From contig WFOS01000052.1 in the NCBI GenBank assembly GCA_015487975.1, positions 1 through 64,000 of the forward strand: 64,000 nt of DNA. Direction: 5' to 3'. The stretch comes from Ardenticatena sp. (GTDB lineage: Bacteria; Chloroflexota; Anaerolineae; Ardenticatenales; Ardenticatenaceae). The position numbers and the translations under genes were made by a program. Position 1 is the stretch's first letter; each line of letters begins with the position of its first letter. Shown here piece by piece: positions 29,584 through 38,925 of this stretch. A model generated the notes under the pieces. That model worked only from the letters and a program-made list of their open reading frames with translations, was not told the DNA's origin and ran no database searches.

Positions 29584-31259
29584 CCAAGATACCCCAAATC
29601 TCGAAGTTGTTTTTCGATGTACGCCTGGTCTTCGCTACTAAAAACACGTCCATCTCCTTCGTGCAAGATGGTGGCAGCATGTTCCACAGGACGTTGCCGA
29701 ACAGGGCTTTCGTCAGCAAACAAGTCGAGCAGCACTTGCCCATCCATCTCCTCGGGAACTGGCATGCCCATCATGTGCAAGACCGTAGGCGCAATGTCCA
29801 TCAGCCCTCCACGTGCTTCTCCTTTCCGAATGCCCGGTCCATGTGCAATCAACAGCCCCTCTGGCGTGTGGTTGGCACTGCGTACCGGCGCTAGATCCCA
29901 CATATCAGCCCCCACCTCAGCCATGACATCCGTGCGATAGTGATCGAGCGCAATCAGAAGATCTGGGGCATCGAGCAGGTAAGGTCCTTCATAGACGCTT
30001 TCTTTACGAACGATGTGGGCGTCGAGTGGGCGGTCACTGTCCGGCGGGCAAAGTGCTCGTAACCCAGTTTCGATTTCATCGAGCAAGCGCTGGGCTTCCT
30101 CGCCCGCTTCGACGATGCCTTGAGGATCACGTCCTTCGAGATTGAGGTAGAGTGCCCCTTCGTCGGGGCAGTAGGCGCGCGTGCGCGACCAATCCACAGG
30201 CAGGTGGTTCAGGCGCACCAATCCTTGGGACTTCGTGCGCACATAGGCATGCCGCACGATGTTCGACAGCATGCGCTTTTTGAAGGGAGCTGCAAGACGG
30301 CGAAACGTTTCGGAATGATGATTCAACCAGAAAAGTGGTGCGGCGACACGCCCCAGCAGACGGGTGCGCCAAGAAAGCCGCCCAGCTTGTGGTTTTTCCT
30401 TCAACACCAGGTATCCCTGCTCGATGAGCCATTCATTGAGATAGAACACGCGATGCGTGGGGCCAAAACCGTGGTCGGAAACCACAAAGACCCAATCGTT
30501 GGGCGAAACAAGGTCGAGCAACCGTCCGACTGCCTCATCATGCGCACGGTAGATGTCGTGCAATGCCTCACCCAGGCGGGCCGCTTGTGTGGGATCATGT
30601 TGCGGGTGGGTGGGGTCCATATGCTTCCAAAACTGATGGCTGGCACGGTCCAGCGGACTGAGGACCACCACTGCAACCTGCCATGGTGTCGTGCGCAACA
30701 CGTGCAGGGCAGTTTCGGTGTGCAGGCGCAGGATGCGTTGTCGTTCTTGCCACATCAGCTCGTCGTTGTCGCGGGCGATGGGATGGGGGCTGAGGAACTC
30801 GAACGGCTGCCCAAGCACCGTGTCAATCTCTCGACTCAGGGCGGGTGGATGCGTGTAGATGAGTGAGCCATGGTTGGCTGGTGCAGGCCAACCAGAAACC
30901 ATCACGCCGCGCAGAGGGCGTGGTGGGAATGTGCCCGGCAGGTGCACAATGGCTGTTTCGATGCCGGCATCGTTCAGATACTCCCAAAAGGGGCGCGTGC
31001 GGCAATATGTGAAATTCGCGAATGTGTAATCATACGTGCCGGGCAAGCGCTGGCTGAATCCAAACACGCCTAGTTTGGCCGGATTGGTGCCGGTTGCAAA
31101 GCAATACCAGGCTGGAATAGAGCGGGGTGGTACAACACTATGCAATGTGCCAAATGCCCCACTTTCCATCAATCGGGCGAGATGCGGAAGGTCGTCTCGC
31201 CATCGACGGATGAGATGAGGTGAGGCGCCATCCAGACCAAGGATCAAGATTTTGCTCAT
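29580..31259 (-). CDS. Alkaline phosphatase superfamily (type I phosphodiesterase/nucleotide pyrophosphatase-like) protein A
   Basis: ILILGLDGASPHLIRRW...IPAWYCFATGTNPAKLGVFGF...VFVVSDHGFGPTH; C-term QLRDLGYLG. Confidence 0.88.
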   Translation of the reverse strand: MSKILILGLDGASPHLIRRWRDDLPHLARLMESGAFGTLHSVVPPRSIPAWYCFATGTNPAKLGVFGFSQRLPGTYDYTFANFTYCRTRPFWEYLNDAGIETAIVHLPGTFPPRPLRGVMVSGWPAPANHGSLIYTHPPALSREIDTVLGQPFEFLSPHPIARDNDELMWQERQRILRLHTETALHVLRTTPWQVAVVVLSPLDRASHQFWKHMDPTHPQHDPTQAARLGEALHDIYRAHDEAVGRLLDLVSPNDWVFVVSDHGFGPTHRVFYLNEWLIEQGYLVLKEKPQAGRLSWRTRLLGRVAAPLFWLNHHSETFRRLAAPFKKRMLSNIVRHAYVRTKSQGLVRLNHLPVDWSRTRAYCPDEGALYLNLEGRDPQGIVEAGEEAQRLLDEIETGLRALCPPDSDRPLDAHIVRKESVYEGPYLLDAPDLLIALDHYRTDVMAEVGADMWDLAPVRSANHTPEGLLIAHGPGIRKGEARGGLMDIAPTVLHMMGMPVPEEMDGQVLLDLFADESPVRQRPVEHAATILHEGDGRVFSSEDQAYIEKQLRDLGYLG

Positions 31260-31271
31260 GAGTGCTTCCTC

Positions 31272-32435
31272 TCACGTCATCTCTCGATGCGATTGATCCA
31301 TGATGCTCCGTACGATGTCGAGGAGCCGCCCACCATGTGCTTCCCACGAGAAGGCTAGTGCTCGCTCTCGGGCTGCGATTGCCATCCGTTGACGTTCACC
31401 GGGATTGGCACGCAAGCGTTCGAGGGCATTGGCAATCGCGGCACTATCGCGGATGGGAATGATGAGCCCTTCACGCTCGTGGCGCACGACCGAACCCGCG
31501 TGCTTCGTCGTGATGACTGGCAATCCAGATGCGAGCGCCTCATACGTGACTAAGGCACTGCCTTCTTCAAGCGTGGGGAACACGAACACATCGGCTTGTT
31601 GATAGAAGTGCTCGGGTGTCCGTGTGTGCCCTATCCAACGAATTGTGGGGTGGTTCGCATATCGCTGCAACAGTAGTTTGATCCCAACGACAGGCTTACC
31701 TACAATGAGTAGTTCGGCGTTTCGCCACCCCAAACGATCCCAGGCATCCAAGAGATAGTGGATACCTTTCCGTGTTCCCACTTGTCCTACAAATATCGCG
31801 CGAAAGATACCATCGTTCGGACGCTGTTTGGGCGGGTGAAAACGCCTTGTATCGACACCGTAGGGGTTGAGGCGCAACCGTTCAGCAGGAAACCCATGTT
31901 GCAAAAACGTTTCAGCCACGAACTCCGATGGGACGATAACGCAATCAGCGTGTTTGATTTCGGCCAAAGCACGCATATGATTGCGTTGTGGGGGGTGCAC
32001 ACCAACGCCAGTACGTACATATTCCTCGGAAAAGAGCGTATATCGAAAAAGTGGGTGTGACGATGGCCAATGAACAATTGTGTTCATGCCGTGCTTTGTA
32101 GCCTTCTGGATAGCATGCCGCCCAAAAGTGCCCCAGACCAAAAGGACATCAGCAGGAATGAAATGGCGCGTGGACCAAATATCGTACAGCACGTTATGCA
32201 GATAGGCAAACCGGTGATGTGCATCGAAGGTATCCAGGCGACGCAAGAGGCGCGAGAGCATTCCCCATGCTTTGATATGGTCGGCAGGAATGTCGGTGGG
32301 ACGATAGGAACCACAAAGGAGACGTGTCAACGCCTGGTGTTGGTAGAGCGCACGTACTTCCTGATAGGCAATCGAACCGATACCACCGCCAGCAAATTTG
32401 ACACCAATGGAATACAACACACGCATCTGTTTCAC
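31272..32435 (-). CDS. Glycosyltransferase family 4 protein
   Basis: LRLNPYGVDTRRFHP...AIFVGQVGTRKGIHYLLDAW...VFVFPTLEEGSALVTYEALASGLPVITTKHAGS. Confidence 0.9.
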   Translation of the reverse strand: MKQMRVLYSIGVKFAGGGIGSIAYQEVRALYQHQALTRLLCGSYRPTDIPADHIKAWGMLSRLLRRLDTFDAHHRFAYLHNVLYDIWSTRHFIPADVLLVWGTFGRHAIQKATKHGMNTIVHWPSSHPLFRYTLFSEEYVRTGVGVHPPQRNHMRALAEIKHADCVIVPSEFVAETFLQHGFPAERLRLNPYGVDTRRFHPPKQRPNDGIFRAIFVGQVGTRKGIHYLLDAWDRLGWRNAELLIVGKPVVGIKLLLQRYANHPTIRWIGHTRTPEHFYQQADVFVFPTLEEGSALVTYEALASGLPVITTKHAGSVVRHEREGLIIPIRDSAAIANALERLRANPGERQRMAIAARERALAFSWEAHGGRLLDIVRSIMDQSHREMT

Positions 32436-34042
32436 TCCAAGTATCCCAGGTTGCGCAAGCGCTGCAAAATGGCTTCGTCCGTCGCTGTGTCGCTGCGCAC
32501 GTTTCGTTCTTCTTCTTCAGCTTCCACTGGTAGGGTCGAGATGCGCGGCGCGTCGATGAAAACACGTTGGATGACACGCCCATCCAGCACCGAAGGCAAT
32601 GGAAGGCCACCTGCCGCTAGCACCGTTGGTACGACATCGGTAATCGAAGCATGCCAACGGGTGTCAGAAGCGGCAATGCCTGGCCCAGCAATGGCAAAGA
32701 TGCCATCGGGCGTGTGGGTGCCGTATTCGCGCGTCTCGGGAATGGGGCGCACCGGTGGGTCGGTGGGGAAGCCGGTTATCATGTGGTCCGACCATTTGGC
32801 AGGAATGAGCACGAGGTCGGGCGGCAGGTCCTGTGGGTTGGCGTCGGGGTAGGCATCTTCCCCAAAGAGCACGTCGGCAAACAGGGCGTCGCCATTCTCG
32901 TCGCGCATATCGAGGAGCGCTGCACGCACCTGCGCACGCAACCGGTTGAAATCAGCTGGCGATACGCTCCCTTCTGGTTGACGCCCTTGCAGATTGATGT
33001 AGAGCGGCCCCATGCCTGTAAGCGCATAGACCTGTGTACGCGACCAATCGATCGTCTCGTAGGCTGTGCTCACGCGTGGGTCGTAGCGGATGAGCGGCCA
33101 GGAAAGCAGGCGGCGCACATTCGCCGGCAGCTGCGACCAGAGCCGCGCCAGATGACGCCCCACAAGTGGAAGCCGCCGCCAGAAGCGTGCCGCGACTTCG
33201 GGGCGGAACGTGAGCCAGCCATGTTCTGCCAGGAGCCGATACAGCGCGATATAGCGCCAAGCGGGTGTGGAGCCGTGGTCGGATACGAGGCAGATGATGG
33301 TGTTGGTATCGGTTTCTTGCAGAATACGCTCCAATGCACGGTCGGCGGCTTCGTAGATGCGGGCAATGATGGCGCGGTTGCGTGTGCGGTGATTGATGGA
33401 ATCGGTCGCAGTGAAGACGGTGAAGAGCACGTCAGGCGCTTCTTCACGCCAGAAACGGGCGATGAACTCGCCTTGCTCTTCGGTCAGCGCCACCCATTCT
33501 GCCGCGAATGCTTCCAGATCGCCCCGCGGCTGGTGGGGATTTTGCTGCGCCATGAGCGCGACTTCCCGTTCGAGAATGGTGTATGGTCGCCCTTCGGCAG
33601 CCAGGCGGCGAAGCAAACCACGTGGCCAGGTGGCATCCTCGGCACCAAGCGGCGTATCGAATCCACCAATCAGCCACCCCTCGAATGGGGATGCCGGATA
33701 CGTCATCGGTACGTTGAAGACAGCTGCACGTCGCCCAAAGCGGTTGACCCAGCGCCAAATGGGAAGGCCACGGTAGGTCGCCAAATTGGTTGGACGGCGG
33801 GCATAGGTATGCGGCGCGAGTTTTGCACCGTCGAAAATGCCGGTTCTGGCAGGATGTAAGCCAGTCACGAGCGACGGCCATGCTACGTTGGTGAAGGGTG
33901 GAATGGTAGAGCGGAGTGTTGCTTGTGTACCACGTTTCAACAAGGTAGCCAGGGTGGGAAGGCGGCCTTCATCCAGCAGTGGGTCGATGTAGTCCCAGGT
34001 TGCGCCATCCCAACCGATGATGAGCAAGCGTGGTGCCGTCAT
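32432..34042 (-). CDS. Alkaline phosphatase superfamily protein B
   Basis: LLIIGWDGATWDYIDPLLDEGRLPTLATLLKRGTQATLRSTIPPFTNVAWPSLVTGLHPARTGIF...CLVSDHGSTP; C-term RLRNLGYLE. Confidence 0.88.
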   Translation of the reverse strand: MTAPRLLIIGWDGATWDYIDPLLDEGRLPTLATLLKRGTQATLRSTIPPFTNVAWPSLVTGLHPARTGIFDGAKLAPHTYARRPTNLATYRGLPIWRWVNRFGRRAAVFNVPMTYPASPFEGWLIGGFDTPLGAEDATWPRGLLRRLAAEGRPYTILEREVALMAQQNPHQPRGDLEAFAAEWVALTEEQGEFIARFWREEAPDVLFTVFTATDSINHRTRNRAIIARIYEAADRALERILQETDTNTIICLVSDHGSTPAWRYIALYRLLAEHGWLTFRPEVAARFWRRLPLVGRHLARLWSQLPANVRRLLSWPLIRYDPRVSTAYETIDWSRTQVYALTGMGPLYINLQGRQPEGSVSPADFNRLRAQVRAALLDMRDENGDALFADVLFGEDAYPDANPQDLPPDLVLIPAKWSDHMITGFPTDPPVRPIPETREYGTHTPDGIFAIAGPGIAASDTRWHASITDVVPTVLAAGGLPLPSVLDGRVIQRVFIDAPRISTLPVEAEEEERNVRSDTATDEAILQRLRNLGYLE

Positions 34043-34056
34043 TGTGATGTCCTCTC

Positions 34057-35706
34057 TCAGTCGATATACCCCAACTGGCGGAGTTGCTGTTGAATGTCCT
34101 GCACTTCCTCAGGCGTGAAGTCGGGAGCGGTGGCGATGTCGCCGAATGTCGCTGGTCTCTCACCTTGCTGGATAGGGTTGCGTTCCAGCCATTCGGAGCG
34201 CAGTGCGTCGGTCAACACCTGTCCATCCATATCTGGCGGAATGGGATGCCCCAGCAGGTGCAGCGCCGTAGGGGCAATATCAGCCAGGGTCGCCGATGCC
34301 AGGGTATCAGTTTGCCGGAAGGCTGGGCCGTAGCCAATGAAGATCCCCTGCGGTGTGTGCCCGCCTTCGATGCGACCATTGCGGGCTGTTGGCATTCCCG
34401 TCGGGTCGTAGAAGTTGGTCAATTCGAGCACGATGTCGGGGCCCTGAGCGGCAAAGGCGCCGTGATAGAGCGCGCGCCCTTCGTACACGGCGCGGACGAT
34501 GGGGGTGCCAGTGATGGGATCTCGGTCGGCGAGCAAGAAATCTCGCAAACGAGCGATGGTTTCGGCGGCGGTCGTTTCGTCGAGCATCCCATACCCGAAG
34601 CGATCGCGACGGTTCAGCCAGAGTTGCAGGCCAAATTCAGAGGGCAGGACGGCGCTACGGCGCGGGTCGATGGCGGCGCGGGTTGGGAGCAAGCCACTTG
34701 CAGCGAGCGTTTGCTTGACCATTTTGGCCTGGTTGGGACGCAAGCGTTTCACCACTTCTTTGAAGAAAGGCGTGGACGTGTAGAGCCGCATGGCCCAACG
34801 CATCGCCCACTCGTTCACACCAGCGAGGAATGGCGTGCGTTTGTATCGCACGAAACCTCCGTCGGCGAGCCGACGGAAGATGTACTGGCGCGGATAGACA
34901 CTTCCAAATCCATGGTCGGACATGATGAGCACGTTCGTTTCGGGGCCCACCCAATCGAGGAGGTCACCTAGCAAGGCATCGCATTGTTCGTATGCCTCGA
35001 AGAACGCTTCGCGAAAGCGCGTGCCATCTTCGCTGTGGTAGTTGGGATGGAGTGGGTCGGCGAAGGTCCAGAAAATATGTGCCAGGTTGTCGGTGATGCC
35101 GAAGACGACGAAGAAAAGCGCCCACTCGCGTTCACAGACAAGGTGACGGAGCAAGCGACGGCGCCCTTGCATGATGTCGCGCCATGCTTCGACAATCGCC
35201 ATGCTTCGATCGAAGCGGTGGCGGGGCAGCGCCAGGCGAATCTCGTTGCGAAGATCGGCGGGCACTTCGTCGGCAAGTGTGGGGGGCCAAGTGAAGGTGG
35301 TTCCTTCGGTCCGCGGTGTGCCATAGCCGGTAATCATCAGCCCGTCGAAGGGGCGTGGTGGATACGTGAAGGGAACGTCCAGGATGATGGAAGGTTGGCC
35401 AGCCTCGGTGAGCAGGTCCCACAACCGTTTTTCGCGGTGGCGATCGGCACGCACGGGGAACGTTGCGTACGTCTGCGGGTCGAATGCCTGAAAGTCGAAG
35501 ATGCCATGTTTACCGGGATTCTTGCCGGTGAAAACGGTGGTCCAGGCCGTGGGAGTAATCGGCGGTTGTGCCGATTGCAGGATACCGTGTGTGCCGTGTG
35601 CCAACAACGTCGCCAATGTGGGCAGACGCCCCTCAGCGATCAGTGGCTTGATGATGTCGAAGGTTGCTCCGTCCAATCCAACGACGAGCAAGCGCGATCC
35701 GTTCAT
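34057..35706 (-). CDS. Alkaline phosphatase superfamily protein C
   Basis: MNGSRLLVVGLDGATFDIIKPLIAEGRLPTLATLLAHGTHGILQSAQPPITPTAWTTVFTGKNPGKHGIFDF...IMSDHGFGSVY; C-term QLRQLGYID. Confidence 0.88.
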   Translation of the reverse strand: MNGSRLLVVGLDGATFDIIKPLIAEGRLPTLATLLAHGTHGILQSAQPPITPTAWTTVFTGKNPGKHGIFDFQAFDPQTYATFPVRADRHREKRLWDLLTEAGQPSIILDVPFTYPPRPFDGLMITGYGTPRTEGTTFTWPPTLADEVPADLRNEIRLALPRHRFDRSMAIVEAWRDIMQGRRRLLRHLVCEREWALFFVVFGITDNLAHIFWTFADPLHPNYHSEDGTRFREAFFEAYEQCDALLGDLLDWVGPETNVLIMSDHGFGSVYPRQYIFRRLADGGFVRYKRTPFLAGVNEWAMRWAMRLYTSTPFFKEVVKRLRPNQAKMVKQTLAASGLLPTRAAIDPRRSAVLPSEFGLQLWLNRRDRFGYGMLDETTAAETIARLRDFLLADRDPITGTPIVRAVYEGRALYHGAFAAQGPDIVLELTNFYDPTGMPTARNGRIEGGHTPQGIFIGYGPAFRQTDTLASATLADIAPTALHLLGHPIPPDMDGQVLTDALRSEWLERNPIQQGERPATFGDIATAPDFTPEEVQDIQQQLRQLGYID

Positions 35707-37169
35707 GCGTTCCACCCTCGGCGTTTGATGATGCGCAGTGCTTCCAGCAGTTCGTGGCGCTCGGCAATCCACAAAATCAGGCCGTAGGCGCATGTCCCCA
35801 AAAGCGCTTTCCGAACCAGGCTCATCAGGGGCGGCGCAGCTGGCCACCACGCCCCCGACGTCCAGATGAGGACAGATGCGCCTAATGCGGCGATCGTCGG
35901 CCAGAAGAAGAGCACCCACGGTGAGTAGGCAATGATACGGCGGGTGAAGATGAAAAGCAAAAGCAACCCCACCGCCACCATCACGTCGGCAGCAAGAGCC
36001 ACGCCTTCGATGCCCAACCGACGCCCCAAAAGCAAAACGAGTGGTGCGAAGCAAAGAAACTGCACAAGGCGAACACGGGTCACCAATTCGGGGCGGCCGA
36101 CTGCCAGGAGCAAGCGGTTGCTACCGACGACGAGTGGGTCGAGAATGACGTAGAGGATCATCAATTGGAAGGTTGGGACCATGGGCAGCCAGCGTTCACC
36201 GATGAAGAGGCGCACCAGTTCTTCTGCCCCAAAGACGAAAAGGAGCCCGAACCAGAACCCAAAGCGCACCATCGCGCTGTTCATACGGAAGAAGGCACGT
36301 GCGAGGCGGATGGGGTCGTCTTGTAAGCGGGCGAAGATCGGATAGAAGACGCTCACGATGGGATTGGCAATGAGGCGGCGCGGGTAGCGTGCAAATTCGT
36401 AGGCTTTGCTGTAATACCCAAGCGCGGTTTGACCTAAGAAGGTGCCTGTCCAAAAGTCGTCGAATCGGTCGAGGAGGAAAGTGAGGTTCGATGAGAGCCA
36501 TACAGATCGTGAAAAACGAAAGAACCAACGCACTTTCGCCCCATCCCACCGCAGACGTGGCTGGTACGCACGAAACACCCACCAGACCCCGAGAGCGCGC
36601 ATTGCATGCCCAACGGCGCGTTCGAGGACGAGTGCCCAGATCCCCGCGCCCCACCAGGCAGCAAGGGGCGCGCAAATGGTCATGGCGACCGATGAGATGA
36701 TGTCGAGCAGTGCTAATGTACGGAAGGCAAGGGCACGGTTGAGCATCGTTTCCTGAGCGGCATTGAGTGAACGCACGGCTTCGATGGCGATGAACGCCCA
36801 GAGCACCAGGGGCAGGGTTGGCATGTCGGGGTAGGCACGGCCGATGAGTGGTGTGAGAATGGCGAGAAGAGCGAGCGGAACGAGGTTGGCAAGCACGCGC
36901 AGCGTGAAGTAGATGTCGATCCAGGTGTCGTCGGCGTCCTGACGGTGAATGATCGCACTATCGAGCCCCAATGTGGTGAGCGTGGTGGCAAGGTTGAGAA
37001 AAAAGAGTGCCAAGGTTGCCACACCAAAGTGTTCGGGAAGGAGGAGACGAGCGAGCAAGACAGCACGCAAGAAGCCGAGGCTAATGGTCGCGCCAGAGGC
37101 GATGAGGCTGTAAAACGAGCCGCGGATGGCTTGTTTGCCAATACTTTGGTCGGATTGGTTGGATGGCAT
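35703..37169 (-). CDS. Polysaccharide flippase (Wzx/MATE-like lipopolysaccharide biosynthesis protein)
   Basis: SIGKQAIRGSFYSLIASGATISLGFLRAVLLARLLLPEHFGVATLALFFLNL; multi-TM; 4-nt overlap with the upstream AlkP gene. Confidence 0.88.
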   Translation of the reverse strand: MPSNQSDQSIGKQAIRGSFYSLIASGATISLGFLRAVLLARLLLPEHFGVATLALFFLNLATTLTTLGLDSAIIHRQDADDTWIDIYFTLRVLANLVPLALLAILTPLIGRAYPDMPTLPLVLWAFIAIEAVRSLNAAQETMLNRALAFRTLALLDIISSVAMTICAPLAAWWGAGIWALVLERAVGHAMRALGVWWVFRAYQPRLRWDGAKVRWFFRFSRSVWLSSNLTFLLDRFDDFWTGTFLGQTALGYYSKAYEFARYPRRLIANPIVSVFYPIFARLQDDPIRLARAFFRMNSAMVRFGFWFGLLFVFGAEELVRLFIGERWLPMVPTFQLMILYVILDPLVVGSNRLLLAVGRPELVTRVRLVQFLCFAPLVLLLGRRLGIEGVALAADVMVAVGLLLLFIFTRRIIAYSPWVLFFWPTIAALGASVLIWTSGAWWPAAPPLMSLVRKALLGTCAYGLILWIAERHELLEALRIIKRRGWNA

Positions 37170-37250
37170 CGCGTCTACTGGTTGGGTACAGGTGATCTGG
37201 TAGCCCAGAGGATATGGTAATTCGGGAAGATGCCAAAAAGGGCTCAGGTG

Positions 37251-38168
37251 TCAGCGCACCGCCGACCGAATCGCTTCGGCAACCACTTCCACCACTGCGT
37301 TTCCCAACGTGTTGAAATCCACGGTGGCCGTGCCCGAAGCCAGCACGAACGCCGTATCGCCATCGTGTAGCCCGTGAGCATAGCGGATTGCCAGCGCCAT
37401 GCCATCATGTGCCCGTTGCGCCAGGCGGTAGCAGGCAACCTTGTCGAGCGCAGCATTGGTAGCAACGACAACGAGGGTCGTGTTCGTACCAGGCAAAGGC
37501 GGCACCCGAAACTGCCGCAACGGGTCTTCCTCACCCAACCACCCCCCGTCGGGCGTGCGTGCTCCTGCTAGAATGCGCCCATCCGCATCCACCACATCAC
37601 CCACGGGATTGACAACCGCGGCGGCGCCGACCACACCCTCGCCAAGCCGCATGGACGCCATACCAAACCCACCTGGCATCATTGCCTCGAAGCCCGCCCA
37701 CTTCCCAACACTCACCCCTGTGCCAGCCCCCACACGCCCCTGGGGCACATTGTCCGCTTGTGCAGCCACACACGCTGCATACCCCATCGCCGCATCGGGG
37801 CGACGTGCTCCGCCACTGGCAAAGAGGTCGTACACCACTGCGGCAGGCACAATGGGCACACGCGCCATCGGTGTTGGATAGCCAATCCCCTGCTCTTCCA
37901 GATAACGTACCACACCATCCGCGGCCGCCAGCCCGAACGCACTTCCCCCCGTCAGCAAGACAGCATGCACTTCTTGCATGCTCTTTTCTGGCGACAGAAG
38001 CGCCATTTCGCGCGTGCCAGGTGCCAAGCCGCGCACCTCGGCGCTTCCCACTGTGTTGGGAGGACACAAAACCACCGTACACCCCGTTTGGTGCGTGGCG
38101 TCAGTCGCATGCCCCACCCGAAAACCGGGCACGTCGGTGAGCGATCTGCCAAATTCACGCATCGACAT
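37251..38168 (-). CDS. P1 family peptidase (DmpA/L-aminopeptidase-D-esterase family)
   Basis: SLTDVPGFRVGHATDATHQTGCTVVLCP...EVHAVLLTGGSAFGLAAADGVVRYLEEQGIG...NTTLVVVATNAAL. Confidence 0.9.
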   Translation of the reverse strand: MSMREFGRSLTDVPGFRVGHATDATHQTGCTVVLCPPNTVGSAEVRGLAPGTREMALLSPEKSMQEVHAVLLTGGSAFGLAAADGVVRYLEEQGIGYPTPMARVPIVPAAVVYDLFASGGARRPDAAMGYAACVAAQADNVPQGRVGAGTGVSVGKWAGFEAMMPGGFGMASMRLGEGVVGAAAVVNPVGDVVDADGRILAGARTPDGGWLGEEDPLRQFRVPPLPGTNTTLVVVATNAALDKVACYRLAQRAHDGMALAIRYAHGLHDGDTAFVLASGTATVDFNTLGNAVVEVVAEAIRSAVR

Positions 38169-38796
38169 GGCGCGCCTCCCCCTGTACCGAGATCGAGGCG
38201 GGGCGTTGCATCAGTGCCAGCAATGCCCGCAGGGTTGATTGCCACTCATCGTGGCGGTGCCAGTCGAGGATGGCGCGCATACGCTCCAAGCGTACTCGTT
38301 CGAACCGTGCATGGTCGGCGGGGTCGTCGCTCTCGCGTAGGCGAGCGTACTCGTGCGTCGTTTCCCACGCCCGCACAAACGCATCCGCTTCGTCGGTGCG
38401 TTCCACAAAATGTCCAAGTGGGACGAAATCTGCCGTCCAGACGGTGATGGTGGGAATGCGCGTGATTCCCTCGGCTGCGTATGCTGCACGGAGGTCGCTA
38501 TGTTCCGAACGCACGAAAATACGCCATTCCAACCCTGGCACCGCTTCCACCAGCCGCGCTACAATGGGCAGCGTTGCCACCACGTCGGGGCAAAAATCTT
38601 CTGCCAGTGCGGTCAGGTAAAGCCGACCGCCATGTTGTGCCACGGCGGCTTGCGCCGCGTCGCGCACAGGATCGGGAAGACGGGCTTCCGCATACAACGT
38701 GCGAATGCGCTTTTGGTTCTGCTGCATCCGTTCCACGAACGAATCCCACGTATCGCCTGTGTTGAACCGTGCTGGTGTCATCACCTGCTGAATCAT
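38155..38796 (-). CDS. Thioredoxin family protein
   Basis: LTALAEDFCPDVVATLPIVARLVEAVPGLEWRIFVRSEHSDLRAAYAAEGITRIPTITVW. Confidence 0.75.
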   Translation of the reverse strand: MIQQVMTPARFNTGDTWDSFVERMQQNQKRIRTLYAEARLPDPVRDAAQAAVAQHGGRLYLTALAEDFCPDVVATLPIVARLVEAVPGLEWRIFVRSEHSDLRAAYAAEGITRIPTITVWTADFVPLGHFVERTDEADAFVRAWETTHEYARLRESDDPADHARFERVRLERMRAILDWHRHDEWQSTLRALLALMQRPASISVQGEARHVDA

Positions 38797-38925
38797 CTGG
38801 TTCTCCTTTCACACGTTGCTCTGGTCTCTGGTTTCATTGATCATGAAGGGCGCCTGACAACTTGTCATCACCCCAAAACTGGGATAGCATCTTCATGGTC
38901 GGCAAGATGAAAAGGGAGGCCCCCT

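Noticed and set aside
32651-33859. 402-aa plus-strand ORF
   Set aside because: Antisense shadow of AlkP-superfamily protein B.
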